Made by a program: the position numbers and the translations under genes. A stretch of DNA of 64,000 bases from Cyanobacteriota bacterium (GTDB taxonomy: Bacteria > Cyanobacteriota > Cyanobacteriia > CACIAM-69d): assembly GCA_022402445.1 (NCBI GenBank), contig JAKRSF010000004.1:710120-774119 (forward strand). The letters are read 5' to 3'. Under the pieces are notes generated by a model. It was not told the origin of the DNA. It ran no database searches and was given only the letters and a program-made list of their open reading frames with translations. Numbering within the stretch: position 1 is the stretch's first letter; each line of letters starts with the position of its first letter. Positions 46,499 through 56,366 of the stretch are shown here, piece by piece.

Positions 46499-48631
46499 AT
46501 GGATTTCAATGGAGCCGATGAGCTGCGTCGCCGCCGCGATCGCCGCCGGGATAACCCACCACCCCCGAGCGATCGCGTGCGGCGGGTGCTGGGGGCCTTG
46601 GAGGTGCCGCCGTCCCTAGGGACACCGGGGGAGCCGAGGCCGTCGGCCCAGGGGGATGCGCCGGATCTGGAGGCGTTTGATATTTCCCGCTACCGCGATC
46701 GCGACTCGGGCGGCGGACCTTCCCCTCGGGACGGGCGATCGCGCCCCACGGCCCGCCAAGCCCGGTCCTGGAGCCAGCGCGCCCAAGTCTTACGGGGGCT
46801 CCGGTGGCCCCAGCGGATCTCGCCCCTGCGCTCCACCCCCGGTTGGGATTGGGGCGACCTCTGGCACCGGCTGCCCCCCATCGATCAGGTCAATCCATCC
46901 CGCAGTCGCGTTTGGGCCGTGGCGGCGCTCCTGGGGGTGGGGTTGGTGGGGCTGTCGGTGCGGCTGTCGGTGCTGCAACTGGCCCAGGGTAAGGAACTGA
47001 CGGCCAGGGCCAGGGCCAGCCAACGGGTGAGCGTGACCCCCTTTGTGCCGCGTCGGGCGATCGTCGATCGCAACGGCACCGTCCTGGCCCTCGATCGCCT
47101 GACCTACGTGCTCTATGCCCACCCCAAACTGTTTTTGACCAGCACCGACGCGATCGCGGAAGCCCTCGCCCCCGTTTTGGGTGAATCCCCCGCCGCCCTG
47201 TGGCAAAAACTGCGCAGCGGCAAAAGCGGCATTCGGTTGCGGCAACGGCTCCCGGAGGATCTGGCCGCTAGGGTGCGCGCCCTCAACCTCAATGGCCTAG
47301 AACTGCTGCCGGAACCGAGCCGCATCTATCCCCAACAGGATCTCGCCGCCGAGGTGGTGGGCTATACGGACTTTGATGGCCAGGGGCAGGCGGGCCTGGA
47401 GCGGCGCTGGCACAAAATCCTCGATCGCCGGGTGGATCCCATCGTCCTCGAACGGGCTCCCGAGGGCTTGACCCTGCCCGCCGAATCCCTCGAACCAGCC
47501 CAGGCGGGCGATCGCGATAACCGCCTCACCTACGCCGACGGCCTGCAACTGCGCCTGACCCTCGATAGCCGCGTCCAACGGGCCGCCCGCGCCGCCCTAG
47601 AGGAACAGTTCAAAGCCTTCAAGCCCAAACGCGGGGCCATCATTGCCATGGAGGTGCGCACCGGCGCGATCGTCGCCCTGGCCTGCGCCCCGTCCTACGA
47701 CCCCAACCGGTACTACGAAGCGGACATCGCCGCCTTCAAAAACTGGGCCGTCAGCGATCTCTATGAACCGGGCTCCACCTTCAAACCGATCACCGTCGCC
47801 CTGGGCCTGGATCTCGGGGCAATCGCGCCGGACGAGCCGTTTAATGATCCCGGCTTCATCCGCGTGGGCGATCGCACCATCACCAACTACCGCTTCCCCG
47901 CCATCCCCGGCCCCGGCCGCATTGATCTGGCCACCGCCCTCAAAAAATCCAGCAACGTGGCCATGGTGCGCATCATGCAAAAGATGAACCCGGAGGAGTA
48001 TTACAGCCGCCTCAAACAGTTGGGCATTGATCGGCCACCGGGCAGCGACCTGCCCCAGGAAACCGCCGGCCAGTTGCGATCGCGCGACGCCTTCATCAAT
48101 TCCCCCATCGATCGCGCCACCACCTCCTTCGGCCAGGGCCTGTCCTTGACCCCCCTGAAGCTGATCCAGGCGATCGCCGCGATCGGCAACGGCGGCCAGC
48201 TCGTCACCCCCCACACCATCGACGCCCTCGCCGCCCCCGACGGCGATCGCTACTGGCAGCCCTACCGCCCCGCCCCCGAGCGCATCTTCTCCGCCGAAAC
48301 CAGCCAAACCGTCCTCGCCATGATGGAAGGGGTCCTCGATGAGGGGGGCACCGGCACCCGCGCCCGCATTCCCGGCTATCGCATCGCAGGCAAAACCGGC
48401 ACCTCCCAGAAAATCAGCGATCGCGGCGGCTACCTCCCCGGAGCCTCCATCGCCAGTTTTGTGGGTCTGCTGCCCGCCGAAGCGCCCCGCTACGCCATCC
48501 TCGCCATCTTCGACGAACCCCAGGGCGGTTCCGGTGGCCTCGTCGCCGCCCCCGCCGCCAAAACCGTCATGGAAGCCCTCATCGCCGTCGATCGCATCCC
48601 CCCCAGCAGCAACCCCAGCGCCCCCCCCTAA
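46499..48631 (+). CDS. ftsI: Class B penicillin-binding protein (FtsI/PBP2 type)
   Basis: The 710-residue protein has a long cytoplasmic arginine-rich N-terminus of about 135 residues, one membrane segment (VWAVAALLGVGLVGLSVRLS), a dimerisation domain and the transpeptidase domain. The catalytic Ser426 is in EPGSTFKP, SSN is at residues 484-486 and KTG starts at 632. It crosslinks septal or side-wall peptidoglycan. The long N-terminal tail, rich in DR/RP stretches, is unusual for FtsI and may dock division proteins. HIP1 sites are dense. Confidence 0.9.
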   Translation: MDFNGADELRRRRDRRRDNPPPPSDRVRRVLGALEVPPSLGTPGEPRPSAQGDAPDLEAFDISRYRDRDSGGGPSPRDGRSRPTARQARSWSQRAQVLRGLRWPQRISPLRSTPGWDWGDLWHRLPPIDQVNPSRSRVWAVAALLGVGLVGLSVRLSVLQLAQGKELTARARASQRVSVTPFVPRRAIVDRNGTVLALDRLTYVLYAHPKLFLTSTDAIAEALAPVLGESPAALWQKLRSGKSGIRLRQRLPEDLAARVRALNLNGLELLPEPSRIYPQQDLAAEVVGYTDFDGQGQAGLERRWHKILDRRVDPIVLERAPEGLTLPAESLEPAQAGDRDNRLTYADGLQLRLTLDSRVQRAARAALEEQFKAFKPKRGAIIAMEVRTGAIVALACAPSYDPNRYYEADIAAFKNWAVSDLYEPGSTFKPITVALGLDLGAIAPDEPFNDPGFIRVGDRTITNYRFPAIPGPGRIDLATALKKSSNVAMVRIMQKMNPEEYYSRLKQLGIDRPPGSDLPQETAGQLRSRDAFINSPIDRATTSFGQGLSLTPLKLIQAIAAIGNGGQLVTPHTIDALAAPDGDRYWQPYRPAPERIFSAETSQTVLAMMEGVLDEGGTGTRARIPGYRIAGKTGTSQKISDRGGYLPGASIASFVGLLPAEAPRYAILAIFDEPQGGSGGLVAAPAAKTVMEALIAVDRIPPSSNPSAPP

Positions 48632-48847
48632 CGACAACCCCTAGGGCCTCCCCCAGCTTTTGCAATCCCCCAGAAACTGTGGCAGTATCGGGGCGTAGCC
48701 TAGGGAAAGGTCAGGGCACGGCGATCGCGGGATCCCCCCAGCCCCCCAAAGCACTCAAATCCCCGCGCATTGGCGCAACTTCCAACCTTTTCATTTTCTG
48801 TCCCCAACGAGACGTGGCCCCAGGGCGGGCGAGGAGCAGTACACACC

Positions 48848-49336
48848 ATGGGCGCGACCAACCGGCAACATCGGCTACAGACCCTCGCCACGGGAGCCCT
48901 CATCGCCACATTGGGCCTTTGCGCGATCGCCCCCGCCGCCCAGGCCCAGCGGATCACCGAACCCAACCGCTCCAACCGCGACGCCGAACGCCCCACCACC
49001 GGCACCCGCGACCCCCAAACCCCCAACCGCGCCACCGCCACCCCCATCCAAACCATCCCCGAAGCCTTCCACGAAGCCTTCTTCGACAGCAACAAGGACG
49101 CCATTTTCGACAACTCCATCGGCGGCCAATTTGCCACCTTCCTGGGCCTCCCCTTCCCCGACTCCGGCACCGCCCGGGACGCCCGCCGTATCACCGAACT
49201 GCACCGGGAAGTGATGTACCTGCAAAACACCGCCGATCCGGTCATGCGCACCGACGACTACCCCAACCCCTACAACTCCTCCCTGCTGGAGGCCCTGCGA
49301 TCGGAAGGGACCGGCGGCGGCGTTGGCCCCTTCTAG
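48848..49336 (+). CDS. Secreted conserved-looking hypothetical protein
   Basis: ATG 48848 gives 162 residues; an upstream TTG at 48770 would precede the signal by 26 residues. The N-terminus has a signal peptide (LQTLATGALIATLGLCAIAP, cut near AQA). The mature part has EAFHEAFFDSNKDAIFDNSI and GGQFATFLGLPFPDSGTARD, with DSNKDAIFDNS reminiscent of a calcium-binding DxN/DxD loop. Family unknown to me. It lies between ftsI and the minus-strand tRNA gene. Confidence 0.65.
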   Translation: MGATNRQHRLQTLATGALIATLGLCAIAPAAQAQRITEPNRSNRDAERPTTGTRDPQTPNRATATPIQTIPEAFHEAFFDSNKDAIFDNSIGGQFATFLGLPFPDSGTARDARRITELHREVMYLQNTADPVMRTDDYPNPYNSSLLEALRSEGTGGGVGPF

Positions 49337-49427
49337 GGAACGGGGCTCAGGCCGCGTCAGCACTGCATCAGAATCATTGGAAAGGGGGGCTCGGGGTTCA
49401 TGGCCCACGTCCCCCCAAAGAAAAAAG

Positions 49428-49500
49428 TCCAGGGTACAGGAGTTGAACCTGTCTAAGGCGAATTATGAGTTCGCTGCCTAAACCGCTCGGCCAACCCTGG
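49428..49500 (-). tRNA. tRNA with anticodon CAU, probably tRNA-Ile2
   Basis: The acceptor stem CCAGGGT/ACCCTGG (7 bp), anticodon stem GCGAA/TTCGC around the loop CTCATAA, and the T-arm ACAGG-TTCAACT-CCTGT all pair. The loop CTCATAA is that of the Ile2 tRNA whose C34 becomes lysidine. The acceptor end pairs fully and the anticodon stem lacks GGG/CCC, so it is not the initiator. Elongator Met is the alternative. A T-run follows on the minus strand. Confidence 0.9.
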
Positions 49501-49631
49501 TTATGTTTAAACCCTTCCCCGGTCAGCGCCAGTCCAGCGCCACCCCTTCGAGGGCCTGCCGTGGCGGATGGACCACGGGCCGGGGCGGGAAGTGTTCAGT
49601 CAAATTCTATGATTAGTGGCAATGGGTGGCA

Positions 49632-50369
49632 ATGCCCCCTCCATTGATTCCCGCTATCCCCCCCGTCGCCTACCCTGCCGTGAACAGTACCGTTGGCCTG
49701 ACCCTATTGCTCCTGGCGCTCATGTGTGCCGCCGGGGCCGCCAGCACCTCCTGGGGGTTCAACCTGGGACGCGAAGCCCTCAAGGGCATTACCCAGCCGG
49801 ATTTTCGCCCTACGGCGGATCGCTCCACCAATAGCCGCCCGGAACCGGCGAGTCCGAAGTTCCTCAAGGAGTCGGACATTATTGGCCGCATCGAGAAGCA
49901 GATTGCGGGGGTCAGTCCGGCCCCTGGGACTGGGGCTGCGCCGGAGGTGGCGGCTACCCCGAGTCCTGAGGCCAGTCCGGAGCCGAGCCCCACGGGGACG
50001 GCCAATGTGCCGGGACGGTTGCCCCAGGCGGTGACGGTGGAGGGGGTGACGATGACGGTGGCGGGGGTGCGGCGATCGGGGAGTTCGCTGCTGCTGGATG
50101 TGCAGTTGCGCAATGGGGGGACGCGGCCGGTGCAGTTCCTCTATGCCTTTTTGGAGGTGACGGACGATTTTGGTCAGGCGGTGACGGCGTTGACGGAGGG
50201 GCTGCCGACGGATTTGCCCGCCGATGGCAGTACGGCTCGCGGTACCATTAGCGTTCCTGCGGTGTTGCTGGACGGGGTACAGCTCTTGAATCTGACCTTG
50301 ACCGACTATCCCGATCGCGAGTTGCAGTTGGATTTGTATGGCATTCCCGTCAATGGAAATGGAGCCTGA
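49632..50369 (+). CDS. Membrane-anchored protein with DUF4352-like beta domain
   Basis: From ATG 49632 the protein has 245 residues; a GTG two codons before is in frame. One membrane segment lies near the N-terminus (STVGLTLLLLALMCAAGAAS). It is followed by a Pro/Ala/Ser-rich spacer (PAPGTGAAPEVAATPSPEAS) and a C-terminal beta-sandwich (VTVEGVTMTVAGVRRSGSSL, LDVQLRNGGTRPVQFLYAFL). This layout is of the DUF4352 kind, an extracytoplasmic domain of unknown role. It overlaps the next gene by 32 bases if that starts at 50338. Confidence 0.65.
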   Translation: MPPPLIPAIPPVAYPAVNSTVGLTLLLLALMCAAGAASTSWGFNLGREALKGITQPDFRPTADRSTNSRPEPASPKFLKESDIIGRIEKQIAGVSPAPGTGAAPEVAATPSPEASPEPSPTGTANVPGRLPQAVTVEGVTMTVAGVRRSGSSLLLDVQLRNGGTRPVQFLYAFLEVTDDFGQAVTALTEGLPTDLPADGSTARGTISVPAVLLDGVQLLNLTLTDYPDRELQLDLYGIPVNGNGA

Positions 50370-52071
50370 CCCTGGCGGTTTGGGGCGATCGCGGCGATCG
50401 CGGTTGGTTCGGTCTAGGGGGTGGCGGTGGGGATGGATGGCGATCGCGGCCCTGGCGATCGTACTCCTGGGGCCATCCTTGGGGTGGGCGCAGGGGGCTG
50501 TTGTGGGCGGCGGCGGCGCTGCTACGTTGCCGGGGCAGACCGGTGGTCAGGGCCAGGGGACGCTGTTGGGCATTTTGGCCGTCTTCCTGCTCATTGCCAT
50601 CAATGCCTTCTTTGTGACGGCGGAATTTGCCCTGGTGTCCGTGCGGCGATCGCGGGTGAATCAACTGGTGGACGAGGGGGATCTAGCGGCCCACAGCGTC
50701 CAGCAGCTCCAGCGCAACATTGAACGGCTCCTGTCCACCACCCAACTGGGCATCACCCTATCGAGTTTGGCCCTGGGGTGGATCGGTGAGCGCGCGATCG
50801 CCCTGCCCCTAGCCACCTGGCTGAGCACCCACGCCGTCCCCCTCGTCCAACCAGAAATGACCCGGGGCGTCTCCATTGGCCTCGCCTTTCTGCTGGTGGC
50901 CTACCTGCAAATCGTCCTGGGGGAACTGTGCCCCAAATCCGTCGCCCTCCTCCATGCGGAACACCTGGCGCGCCTGTTGGGGCCACCGAGCCTCGCCATC
51001 TCCCAAATCTTTCACCCCTTCGCCTGGATCCTCAACCGCTCCACCCGCTTCCTGCTGGGGCTGCTGGGGGTACGCTACACGGGCCAGAACTGGTACAGCC
51101 GCGTCACCCCCGAAGAATTGCAACTGATCATTTCCACCGCCACGGAATCCACGGGCCTTGAGGCGGAAGAGCGGGAGCTGTTAAACAACGTCTTTGAATT
51201 TGGCGAAGTGACGGCGGGGGAAGTGATGGTGCCGCGCACGAGCATCGCCGCCGTGCCCAAAACCGCCCGCTTTGCCGATGTGCTGGCGGAGGTGGCCGAG
51301 TCGGGCCATTCCATCTATCCCGTGACGGGGGAATCCCTCGACGACATCTGCGGCATGGTGCGGGTGATGGAGCTGATTGAAGCGCTGGCGGAGGGGCAAC
51401 TGACGGACCAGAGCGAGATTACCCCCTGGATCCGTCCGGCGAAGTTTGTGCAGGAATATACGCCCCTCGATGAGCTGCTGCGGATGATGCAGCGGATGCA
51501 CCGGTCCATGGTGATGGTGGTGGATGAGTTCGGGGGGACGGCGGGGCTGGTGACCTTGGAAAATGTGGTGGAGGAGCTGATCGGCGATCTGCCCAGCGGT
51601 GAGGAGGAGGAGGTGCTGCTGGAAACCCTGGACGATCGCACCTTCCGGGTGCAGGCCCAGGTGGATCTGGAGGCGGTCAATGGGCTGCTGGGGGTGGATT
51701 TGCCGTTGGGGGATGATTACCAAACCCTGGGGGGGTTTTTGATCTATCAGCTCCAAAAAATTCCGGCGGTGGGGGAATCGCTCACCTACCGGGATTGGGT
51801 GTTTACGGTGGTGTCTACGGATGGGCCACGGCTCGATCGCGTGCGGATTGAGCGGATCGATCGCGGCGATGGCTCCGGCGATGAGATGGATAGTTTGCGG
51901 GCGATCGCGGCCATGGCGGGGGAGTTGGAGGACGATCGCCTCAGCCCCCTCGATACGGATCTGCAACTGGAGGCGATCGAAGCCCTCACGGAAGGGGAGG
52001 GGCCGCAAGACAAGCCGAAGCAGAACGACGCTACGGAGTCTTCCACCGCCCAGCCACCTACCGATTCCTAG
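50338..52071 (+). CDS. CNNM/CorC-type CBS-domain membrane protein
   Basis: The 577-residue protein has an N-terminal membrane part after a signal-like stretch. The DUF21 core is [20 protein letters not shown] with [24 protein letters not shown] pair follows ([40 protein letters not shown]), then a CorC_HlyC end ([20 protein letters not shown]). Family members are implicated in magnesium or cation export. Starts at 50338, 50353 or 50359 are all ATG and overlap the preceding gene, suggesting coupling. The C-terminus overlaps the SPFH gene's stop by four bases. Confidence 0.85.
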   Translation: MAFPSMEMEPDPGGLGRSRRSRLVRSRGWRWGWMAIAALAIVLLGPSLGWAQGAVVGGGGAATLPGQTGGQGQGTLLGILAVFLLIAINAFFVTAEFALVSVRRSRVNQLVDEGDLAAHSVQQLQRNIERLLSTTQLGITLSSLALGWIGERAIALPLATWLSTHAVPLVQPEMTRGVSIGLAFLLVAYLQIVLGELCPKSVALLHAEHLARLLGPPSLAISQIFHPFAWILNRSTRFLLGLLGVRYTGQNWYSRVTPEELQLIISTATESTGLEAEERELLNNVFEFGEVTAGEVMVPRTSIAAVPKTARFADVLAEVAESGHSIYPVTGESLDDICGMVRVMELIEALAEGQLTDQSEITPWIRPAKFVQEYTPLDELLRMMQRMHRSMVMVVDEFGGTAGLVTLENVVEELIGDLPSGEEEEVLLETLDDRTFRVQAQVDLEAVNGLLGVDLPLGDDYQTLGGFLIYQLQKIPAVGESLTYRDWVFTVVSTDGPRLDRVRIERIDRGDGSGDEMDSLRAIAAMAGELEDDRLSPLDTDLQLEAIEALTEGEGPQDKPKQNDATESSTAQPPTDS

Positions 52072-53024
52072 GCTTGGCCCCCGCGATCGGCCACCACCGC
52101 CTTCGCACTTTCCAAGGTCGCCATCAGGTTATGGGGATCCATAAACAGCACCTTACTGCTGCTGCTGGTGCCGATCGCGGTACTCGTCGCCAGATAACTT
52201 TGGGCCATCAAAAATTGCAGGGCCGCCGCCGCCTGCGGATCCTCATTCAGGGCCGCCGTCACCAGTTGCAGCGCCTGGGCCGTCGCCTGGGCCGCCAGAA
52301 TCTGCTGCTGGCGATCGGCCTGGGCCTTGAGGACAATGGCCTGCTGTTGGGCCTCCGCCTCCAGAATGGCCGCCTTTTTGCGCGCCTCCGCCTCCAGCAC
52401 CTGGGCCTCCGCCTTCCCGCGCGCCGCATTCACCGCCGAATCCCGCTCCCCTTCCGAGGTCAAGATCGCCGCCCGTTTGCGCCGCTCCGCCGCCATTTGC
52501 AGTTCCATGGAATCCTGGACCGCCTTCGACGGCACAATGTCCCGCAGTTCCACCCGGGTCACCTTGACGCCCCAGGGATCCGTGGCGATGTCGAGATCCC
52601 GCAGGAGCACCTCATTGACCTGTTCCCGAGCCGTAAAAGTTTCGTCTAGCTCCAATTTGCCCATTTCCGAGCGGATTTGGGTGAGCACCAGGTTCACCAT
52701 GGCCTGGTTGAGGTTTTCCACCTTGTAGTAGGACTTTTCGAGGTTGACGATGCGCCAATAGACCACGGCGTCGGCGGTGATGCTGACATTATCGCGGGTG
52801 ATGCACTGCTGGGGGGGGATGTCGATGACGCGCTCGCGGATGGTTTGGCGGCAGACGATGCGCTCTAGGACGGGGATGACGTAGTTGAGGCCCGGTTCGA
52901 GCCGTTTGCCTTGGTAGCGGCCCAACTGTTCCACGAGGGCTTGGTCCCCCTGGTGGACGATGCGGACGCCGGAGGAGCCGACGCCGAGGACCATGAGCAG
53001 GATGGGCAGGAAGATTTCATTCAT
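52068..53024 (-). CDS. SPFH/band 7 membrane protein (slipin/paraslipin-like)
   Basis: ATG 53022-53024 gives 318 residues; a start at 53204 would add 60 proline-rich residues. The N-terminal membrane segment is [20 protein letters not shown]. The SPFH domain has [20 protein letters not shown] and [21 protein letters not shown] coiled-coil helix follows, rich in Ala/Glu/Lys/Gln ([20 protein letters not shown]). These proteins form large membrane-associated oligomers and usually partner with NfeD proteins. The adjacent nfeD gene overlaps it by eight bases. Confidence 0.88.
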   Translation of the reverse strand: MNEIFLPILLMVLGVGSSGVRIVHQGDQALVEQLGRYQGKRLEPGLNYVIPVLERIVCRQTIRERVIDIPPQQCITRDNVSITADAVVYWRIVNLEKSYYKVENLNQAMVNLVLTQIRSEMGKLELDETFTAREQVNEVLLRDLDIATDPWGVKVTRVELRDIVPSKAVQDSMELQMAAERRKRAAILTSEGERDSAVNAARGKAEAQVLEAEARKKAAILEAEAQQQAIVLKAQADRQQQILAAQATAQALQLVTAALNEDPQAAAALQFLMAQSYLATSTAIGTSSSSKVLFMDPHNLMATLESAKAVVADRGGQA

Positions 53025-53505
53025 GGTTAGGGGGTTCGGGATTGAGGGGATGGTTGTTGGGGCGTTCTGGGGGCAGGTCCGCGAGGGGGGGATGGGGCAG
53101 GATGAGTAGGGTGGTGCCGGTGCGGCCGATGACGTAGACCCGTTGGCCGGCGGCGATCGCGAGGGCTGGGTCTGCGGCGATCGCGCGCCAGGATCCCCCC
53201 TCATAGAGGACGCGGCCGGGGCGATCGGGCAAAAAGTCCGTGAGGGTTTCCGCCTCTACGGCGTCCCAGGTTTCCGATGGCCGCGATCGCGCCAGCCACC
53301 GCCGCGACAGCAGCAGCAGCCCCCCGGTCACCACCCCCCACAGCACCACCTGCACCAGTGGATTGGGGATTACGAAGGCCGCGATCGCCACCACCAGCGC
53401 CCCCACCCCCATCACAAAGGCCACAAACGCCGTCGGCACCAGCGCCTCAACGGCACACAACCCCAAACCAATCAACAGCCACAGCAGCGGCGGGGCAATC
53501 ACCAT
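53017..53505 (-). CDS. NfeD-like membrane protein
   Basis: This 162-residue protein has membrane segments ([57 protein letters not shown]) and a C-terminal OB-like domain ([34 protein letters not shown]). That is the NfeD1b form, which is regularly encoded beside SPFH proteins. The stop codon overlaps the SPFH start by eight bases. Together they may organise membrane microdomains or quality control. Confidence 0.85.
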   Translation of the reverse strand: MVIAPPLLWLLIGLGLCAVEALVPTAFVAFVMGVGALVVAIAAFVIPNPLVQVVLWGVVTGGLLLLSRRWLARSRPSETWDAVEAETLTDFLPDRPGRVLYEGGSWRAIAADPALAIAAGQRVYVIGRTGTTLLILPHPPLADLPPERPNNHPLNPEPPNHE

Positions 53506-53873
53506 GGAACAACTGGCCCAGTGGGCACAGGGGGGAAGGGCGAAATCTAGACCACTAGCGGTTCAGGTCCGGGGCGATCGTCCCCGAACCGGCGCAAATG
53601 CCGAAATGCAGAGATATGGACCGCAGAGATATGGACCTCCGATGTCTCGATTCTAGCCACGGACCCGGACGGCCCCCCAGAGCTTTAGGCCAGGTTCAGG
53701 GTTGTGGGACCTCGGGCATGTCATCCAGTCCGCCGCCGTAGGGATGGGGTCTCCCAGCCCTAGCCCGAGGGATCGCCAAAAACCCGTTCAACCTTGAAGC
53801 CGCGATCGCGGGGGAACGGAAACCGCAAGATACAATCGGGGGCATTGCCAGCCCTTGGGTTTTACCCCCCTTC
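53506..53873. other. Divergent intergenic region with a 15-bp tandem repeat
   Basis: No gene of its own. It lies between the nfeD start and the phosphatase gene and contains the tandem repeat at 53608-53637. No convincing promoter boxes were found. Confidence 0.45.
53608..53637. repeat. Perfect tandem 15-mer repeat (two copies)
   Basis: GCAGAGATATGGACC occurs at 53608-53622 and again immediately at 53623-53637 without mismatch. Confidence 0.85.
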
Positions 53874-55901
53874 ATGAGTGCCCTAGAACCGCCGCTCCAC
53901 TGCATCAATCCCCAATGCCCCCGCCCCCGCAACGCCGTCGGGCGCGAGGTCTGCGCGGAATGCCAAACCCCCCTGGTCTATCGCTATGTGCGGGCGGTGG
54001 GGCCGGTGGCGACGCCGATGCCCGTCGGCAGCCTGGTGGCGGGGCGCTACTACGTTTGCGGTCCTGGCATTTGGCTCGATACGGAACCCCACACGTTCCC
54101 CTGGGTGCCCACGGCGCTTCCCCCGGCGGCGATCGCCTACAACCGCCTCCATGGCCGCAGTTGGTCTATCCCTAGGCTCTATGGCTTCTGTCCCCTGGGG
54201 GAGGCTTCCACGGCGACGGATGTGATGCTGCTGGAGGATGCGGCGATCGCGGCGGACGGCCAACCCTTTCCGGCCCTGACGGAGCGCTGGGGCACCGTGC
54301 CCCCGTTGCGGCAGATCCATTGGATGGTGCAAGCCTTTGACCTATGGCCCCTGCTGACGGAGGTGGGGGCGCGGCGCAGTTTGCTGGCGCTGAATAATTT
54401 GCGGGTGCAGGGGTGGCGGCTGACCCTGGCGGAACTCAAAAGCGATGCGGAGGATGCGGACGGCGCGGCCCTGTTGCGCCAGTGGGGGGATCTGTGGCTG
54501 GCCTGGTGTACCGGCGCAACGGCGGCCAGCAGCGATGGGGAACCGACGATCGCGGCGCGGCTGCGGCCCATTTTTGAGCAGATCCATCGGGGGGAATTGC
54601 CCTGGGCGACGGCGCGATCGCGGGTGGAACAGATCCTCATCCGCGAACAAGGGCGCTATCGGGTGTCGTTCCAGACGGCGGGCATCAGCGAGGTGGGGCG
54701 CGAGCGATCGCAGAATGAAGACGCCTGCTATCCCCTGACGGAACGCACCCTGGCGGCCCCCAGCGGTTTGGGTAGCCCGGACACCGCGATCGCCGACGGC
54801 CTCGCCATCCTCTGTGACGGCATCGGCGGCCACGAAAAGGGGGAAGTGGCCAGCCAATTGGCCATCCGCTCCCTCCAACTCCAGGCCCAAGCATTTCGTA
54901 ACGGCGTCCGCAGCGGCCTCGACACCAATGGCGGCGGCATCAATGGTGGCAGCAACGGCGGATCCAATGGCAGCTATGTGGATCCGGCCACCGCGATCGC
55001 CCAAATCGAAGCCATCTTCCGCGTCGCCAATAACCTCATCGCCGGCCAAAACGATAGCCAACTGCGGGAATCGCGCCAGCGCATGGCCACCACCGCCACC
55101 CTGGCCCTGCCCCTGATCCAGCGGCTGGTGCCCCCTCGGGTCGATAGCCCCAGCGACGTGTGCGACCTATTCATCGCCCATGTGGGGAACAGCCGCGCCT
55201 ACTGGCTCACCGCCGACGGCTGCCGCTGCCTCACCACGGACGACAACCTCGCCGTGCGCGAAACCCGTGACGGCCAAGGCCCCTACCGCGAGGCGATCGC
55301 CCGGGGCCAGGGGGACGCCCTCACCCAAGCGTTGGGCACCCGCGACGGCGAAACCCTGCGGCCCACGGTGCAGCGGCTGATTCCCGACGAAACGGGCCTT
55401 TTGTTGCTGTGCTCCGACGGGTTCAGCGATTTTGATTGGGTCGAAGAGTCCTGGCAGCGCTACGGCCGCCCGATCCTGGCGGGACGGATGCCCCTGGCCG
55501 CCGCCCTGCGGGCCTGGGTGGCCGAAGCAATCCAGCGCCACGGCCACGACAACACCACCGTGACCGCCACCCTGGTGCAGGTGGTGCCGGAAACGGGCGC
55601 GATTCCTGACCCCTGGGCGACGGCTCCGGAACCGGTCTCCACCCTGGCACCGGCCACCTGGGATTCCCAATTTTCCGAGGCGTCGAAGGCCCTGCTCTAC
55701 GCGGAAACGGAGCGGCCCCCGGCCCCGGCCCCGGATCCGGAACGGCGATCGCTCCCGTCGAGCGCGATCATGGCCACGGTGGCGATCGTGATGATGCTGC
55801 TGGGGGCCGTGGTGGGCCTGACCCTGGTGCGCGGCGATCGCCCTGCCCCCCCCGAAACACCTCCCGAAACGCCCACGGAACCGACCTATCCCGCGCCCTA
55901 G
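53874..55901 (+). CDS. Zinc-ribbon PP2C-type protein phosphatase, C-terminal membrane anchor
   Basis: The 675-residue protein begins with a zinc ribbon (CINPQCPRPRNAVGREVCAE, then CQTPL). A middle region of about 230 residues has no clear motif. The PP2C domain from about residue 270 has SQNEDACY, AILCDGIGGHEKGEVASQLA, and SDGFSDFDW. A single membrane segment lies near the C-terminus (MATVAIVMMLLGAVVGLTLV), followed by a proline tail. It is predicted to be a Mn/Mg-dependent Ser/Thr phosphatase facing the cytoplasm, perhaps opposing a Hanks-type kinase encoded elsewhere. A Gly/Asn-rich low-complexity stretch (GGGINGGSNGGSNGS) interrupts the domain. Confidence 0.82.
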   Translation: MSALEPPLHCINPQCPRPRNAVGREVCAECQTPLVYRYVRAVGPVATPMPVGSLVAGRYYVCGPGIWLDTEPHTFPWVPTALPPAAIAYNRLHGRSWSIPRLYGFCPLGEASTATDVMLLEDAAIAADGQPFPALTERWGTVPPLRQIHWMVQAFDLWPLLTEVGARRSLLALNNLRVQGWRLTLAELKSDAEDADGAALLRQWGDLWLAWCTGATAASSDGEPTIAARLRPIFEQIHRGELPWATARSRVEQILIREQGRYRVSFQTAGISEVGRERSQNEDACYPLTERTLAAPSGLGSPDTAIADGLAILCDGIGGHEKGEVASQLAIRSLQLQAQAFRNGVRSGLDTNGGGINGGSNGGSNGSYVDPATAIAQIEAIFRVANNLIAGQNDSQLRESRQRMATTATLALPLIQRLVPPRVDSPSDVCDLFIAHVGNSRAYWLTADGCRCLTTDDNLAVRETRDGQGPYREAIARGQGDALTQALGTRDGETLRPTVQRLIPDETGLLLLCSDGFSDFDWVEESWQRYGRPILAGRMPLAAALRAWVAEAIQRHGHDNTTVTATLVQVVPETGAIPDPWATAPEPVSTLAPATWDSQFSEASKALLYAETERPPAPAPDPERRSLPSSAIMATVAIVMMLLGAVVGLTLVRGDRPAPPETPPETPTEPTYPAP

Positions 55902-56028
55902 CGAGCCCTTTGCCGTTCTGTGGGAAGATGGTCAGGGCCACCGGCCAGCGGGAGTTGTATGGCACATCCCCCACCGGCCCATGGGTTCGCCCCCGCTACC
56001 GTTATCTACGAGAACGAGCATTCAAGCT

Positions 56029-56256
56029 ATGAAGGTTGGCGATCGCGTCCGCGTCAAGACCAAAGTCGAGGTGTTTCACCACCCCAAATCGAAAAACCAG
56101 CCCTACGATCTGGCGGGACAAGAGGGGACGATCGCGGCGATCTTGACCGAATATAACGGCAAACCCATCAGCGCCAACTTCCCCGTTCTGGTGGATTTGG
56201 GCGATCGCTTCCGCACCCACTTCCGCGAAGACGAACTAGAAATTATCGAGGGCTAG
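56029..56256 (+). CDS. ftrV: Ferredoxin-thioredoxin reductase, variable chain
   Basis: ATG 56029 gives a 75-residue protein, MKVGDRVRVKTKVEVFHHPK with YDLAGQEGTIAAILTEYNGK and FREDELEII, which matches FTR variable subunit (also ftrA). It is a small SH3-like barrel that stabilises the catalytic FTR subunit. The complex passes electrons from ferredoxin to thioredoxin in the light. A frame from 55981 would add 16 residues that do not look conserved. The catalytic chain is not in this window. Confidence 0.88.
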   Translation: MKVGDRVRVKTKVEVFHHPKSKNQPYDLAGQEGTIAAILTEYNGKPISANFPVLVDLGDRFRTHFREDELEIIEG

Positions 56257-56366
56257 GGACAGGGCCAAATCTCCCCAAACCCTTTCCACATCGTAGGGGC
56301 GGGGTTTCCCCGCCCAGCCCCCGCCAGCAATTCCCAATTGGCTCGGATTTCCAAGGGAAGCCGGCA

